Source: Methylogaea oryzae (lineage in GTDB: Bacteria; Pseudomonadota; Gammaproteobacteria; Methylococcales; Methylococcaceae). From it: a DNA stretch of 64,000 bases. Each line of letters opens with the position of its first letter. Positions within the stretch are counted from its first letter, which is position 1. This document shows positions 63,964 through 64,000 of the stretch, in pieces. A program made the position numbers and the translations under genes. Location of the stretch: contig NZ_AP019782.1 in assembly GCF_019669985.1 (NCBI RefSeq), positions 156,001 through 220,000 on the forward strand, read 5' to 3'. The notes under the pieces were generated by a model, which searched no databases, was not told the DNA's origin, and saw only the letters and a list, made by a program, of their open reading frames with translations.

Positions 63964-64000
63964 GTGAACGAGCAACGACAGCACTATCGTAAGAGTTTGC
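63964..64000 (+). CDS. Start of a probable PilZ-domain protein (truncated by window)
   Basis: GTG 63964 is preceded by AGGGGA at 6 bp and starts V-N-E-Q-R-Q-H-Y-R-K-S-L, matching the R-x3-R motif at the start of PilZ domains, which bind c-di-GMP. Only 12 codons lie in the window, so identity is tentative. Confidence 0.4.
   Translation, partial: MNEQRQHYRKSL

Overview
This window comes from a GC-rich gammaproteobacterium. The evidence is two conserved gammaproteobacterial neighbourhoods: Ser/Thr kinase / yicC / rph / rdgB, and divergent radC / coaBC / dut / argB. The abundance of c-di-GMP genes and exported proteins suggests an environmental, surface-associated organism. A Methylococcales-like or Chromatiales-like affiliation is possible, but I cannot establish it from the sequence alone. 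I found no tRNA, rRNA, CRISPR array, insertion sequence or intact prophage.

Layout. 1-2009: 3' part of a membrane-embedded spermidine-synthase-like protein. 2180-6367: exported cassette of an outer-membrane barrel, two paralogous BNR-repeat lipoproteins and a thioredoxin-fold protein. 6564-15864: mostly housekeeping genes (DUF2076, DUF4136 lipoprotein, PhoH-type ATPase, rdgB, rph, kinase, yicC) plus a Sel1 protein and two membrane proteins. 15886-22724: a CHASE-PAS-PAS-GGDEF-EAL protein, RNase D, a two-domain kinase and a metallo-beta-lactamase-fold hydrolase. 22725-24336: a gene-poor, lower-GC stretch holding only weak ORFs. 24337-31395: signalling region with an unusual LuxR-HTH/globin fusion, a GAF-PAS-GGDEF-EAL protein, and a convergent operon of yajQ, a GGDEF enzyme, a cNMP-binding EAL enzyme and a DsbD-like membrane protein. 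31556-37711: purC, radC, coaBC, a small cytochrome c, dut, argB and a DUF4124 protein.

37843-58750 is the most unusual part. A minus-strand operon encodes an Asp/Asn beta-hydroxylase-like protein, a Nif11-like 71-residue protein and a sulfotransferase. Divergent from it are three tandem tail-collar (microcystin-dependent-like) proteins, a GNAT enzyme, a DUF6916-like protein and a TIGR03032/DUF4915-like protein. Then comes a 2834-residue DUF4347 protein with 16 tandem ~124-residue repeats, followed directly by a TolC-type lipoprotein, two HlyD-type adaptors (one with a cytosolic GAF domain) and an M50-protease/HlyD fusion, closed by a terminator. There is no ABC transporter, no RTX repeat and no signal peptide on the giant protein. 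I propose that this is a dedicated export or surface-display system for the giant repeat protein in which an M50-HlyD membrane protein stands where type I secretion has an ABC ATPase.

58808-64000: a lipoprotein, a nitrilase/GNAT pair, an NTF2-like protein, an M23 peptidase, xseA and the first codons of a probable PilZ protein. Several genes could meet at c-di-GMP: two GGDEF-EAL proteins, one GGDEF, one EAL, YajQ and possibly PilZ.
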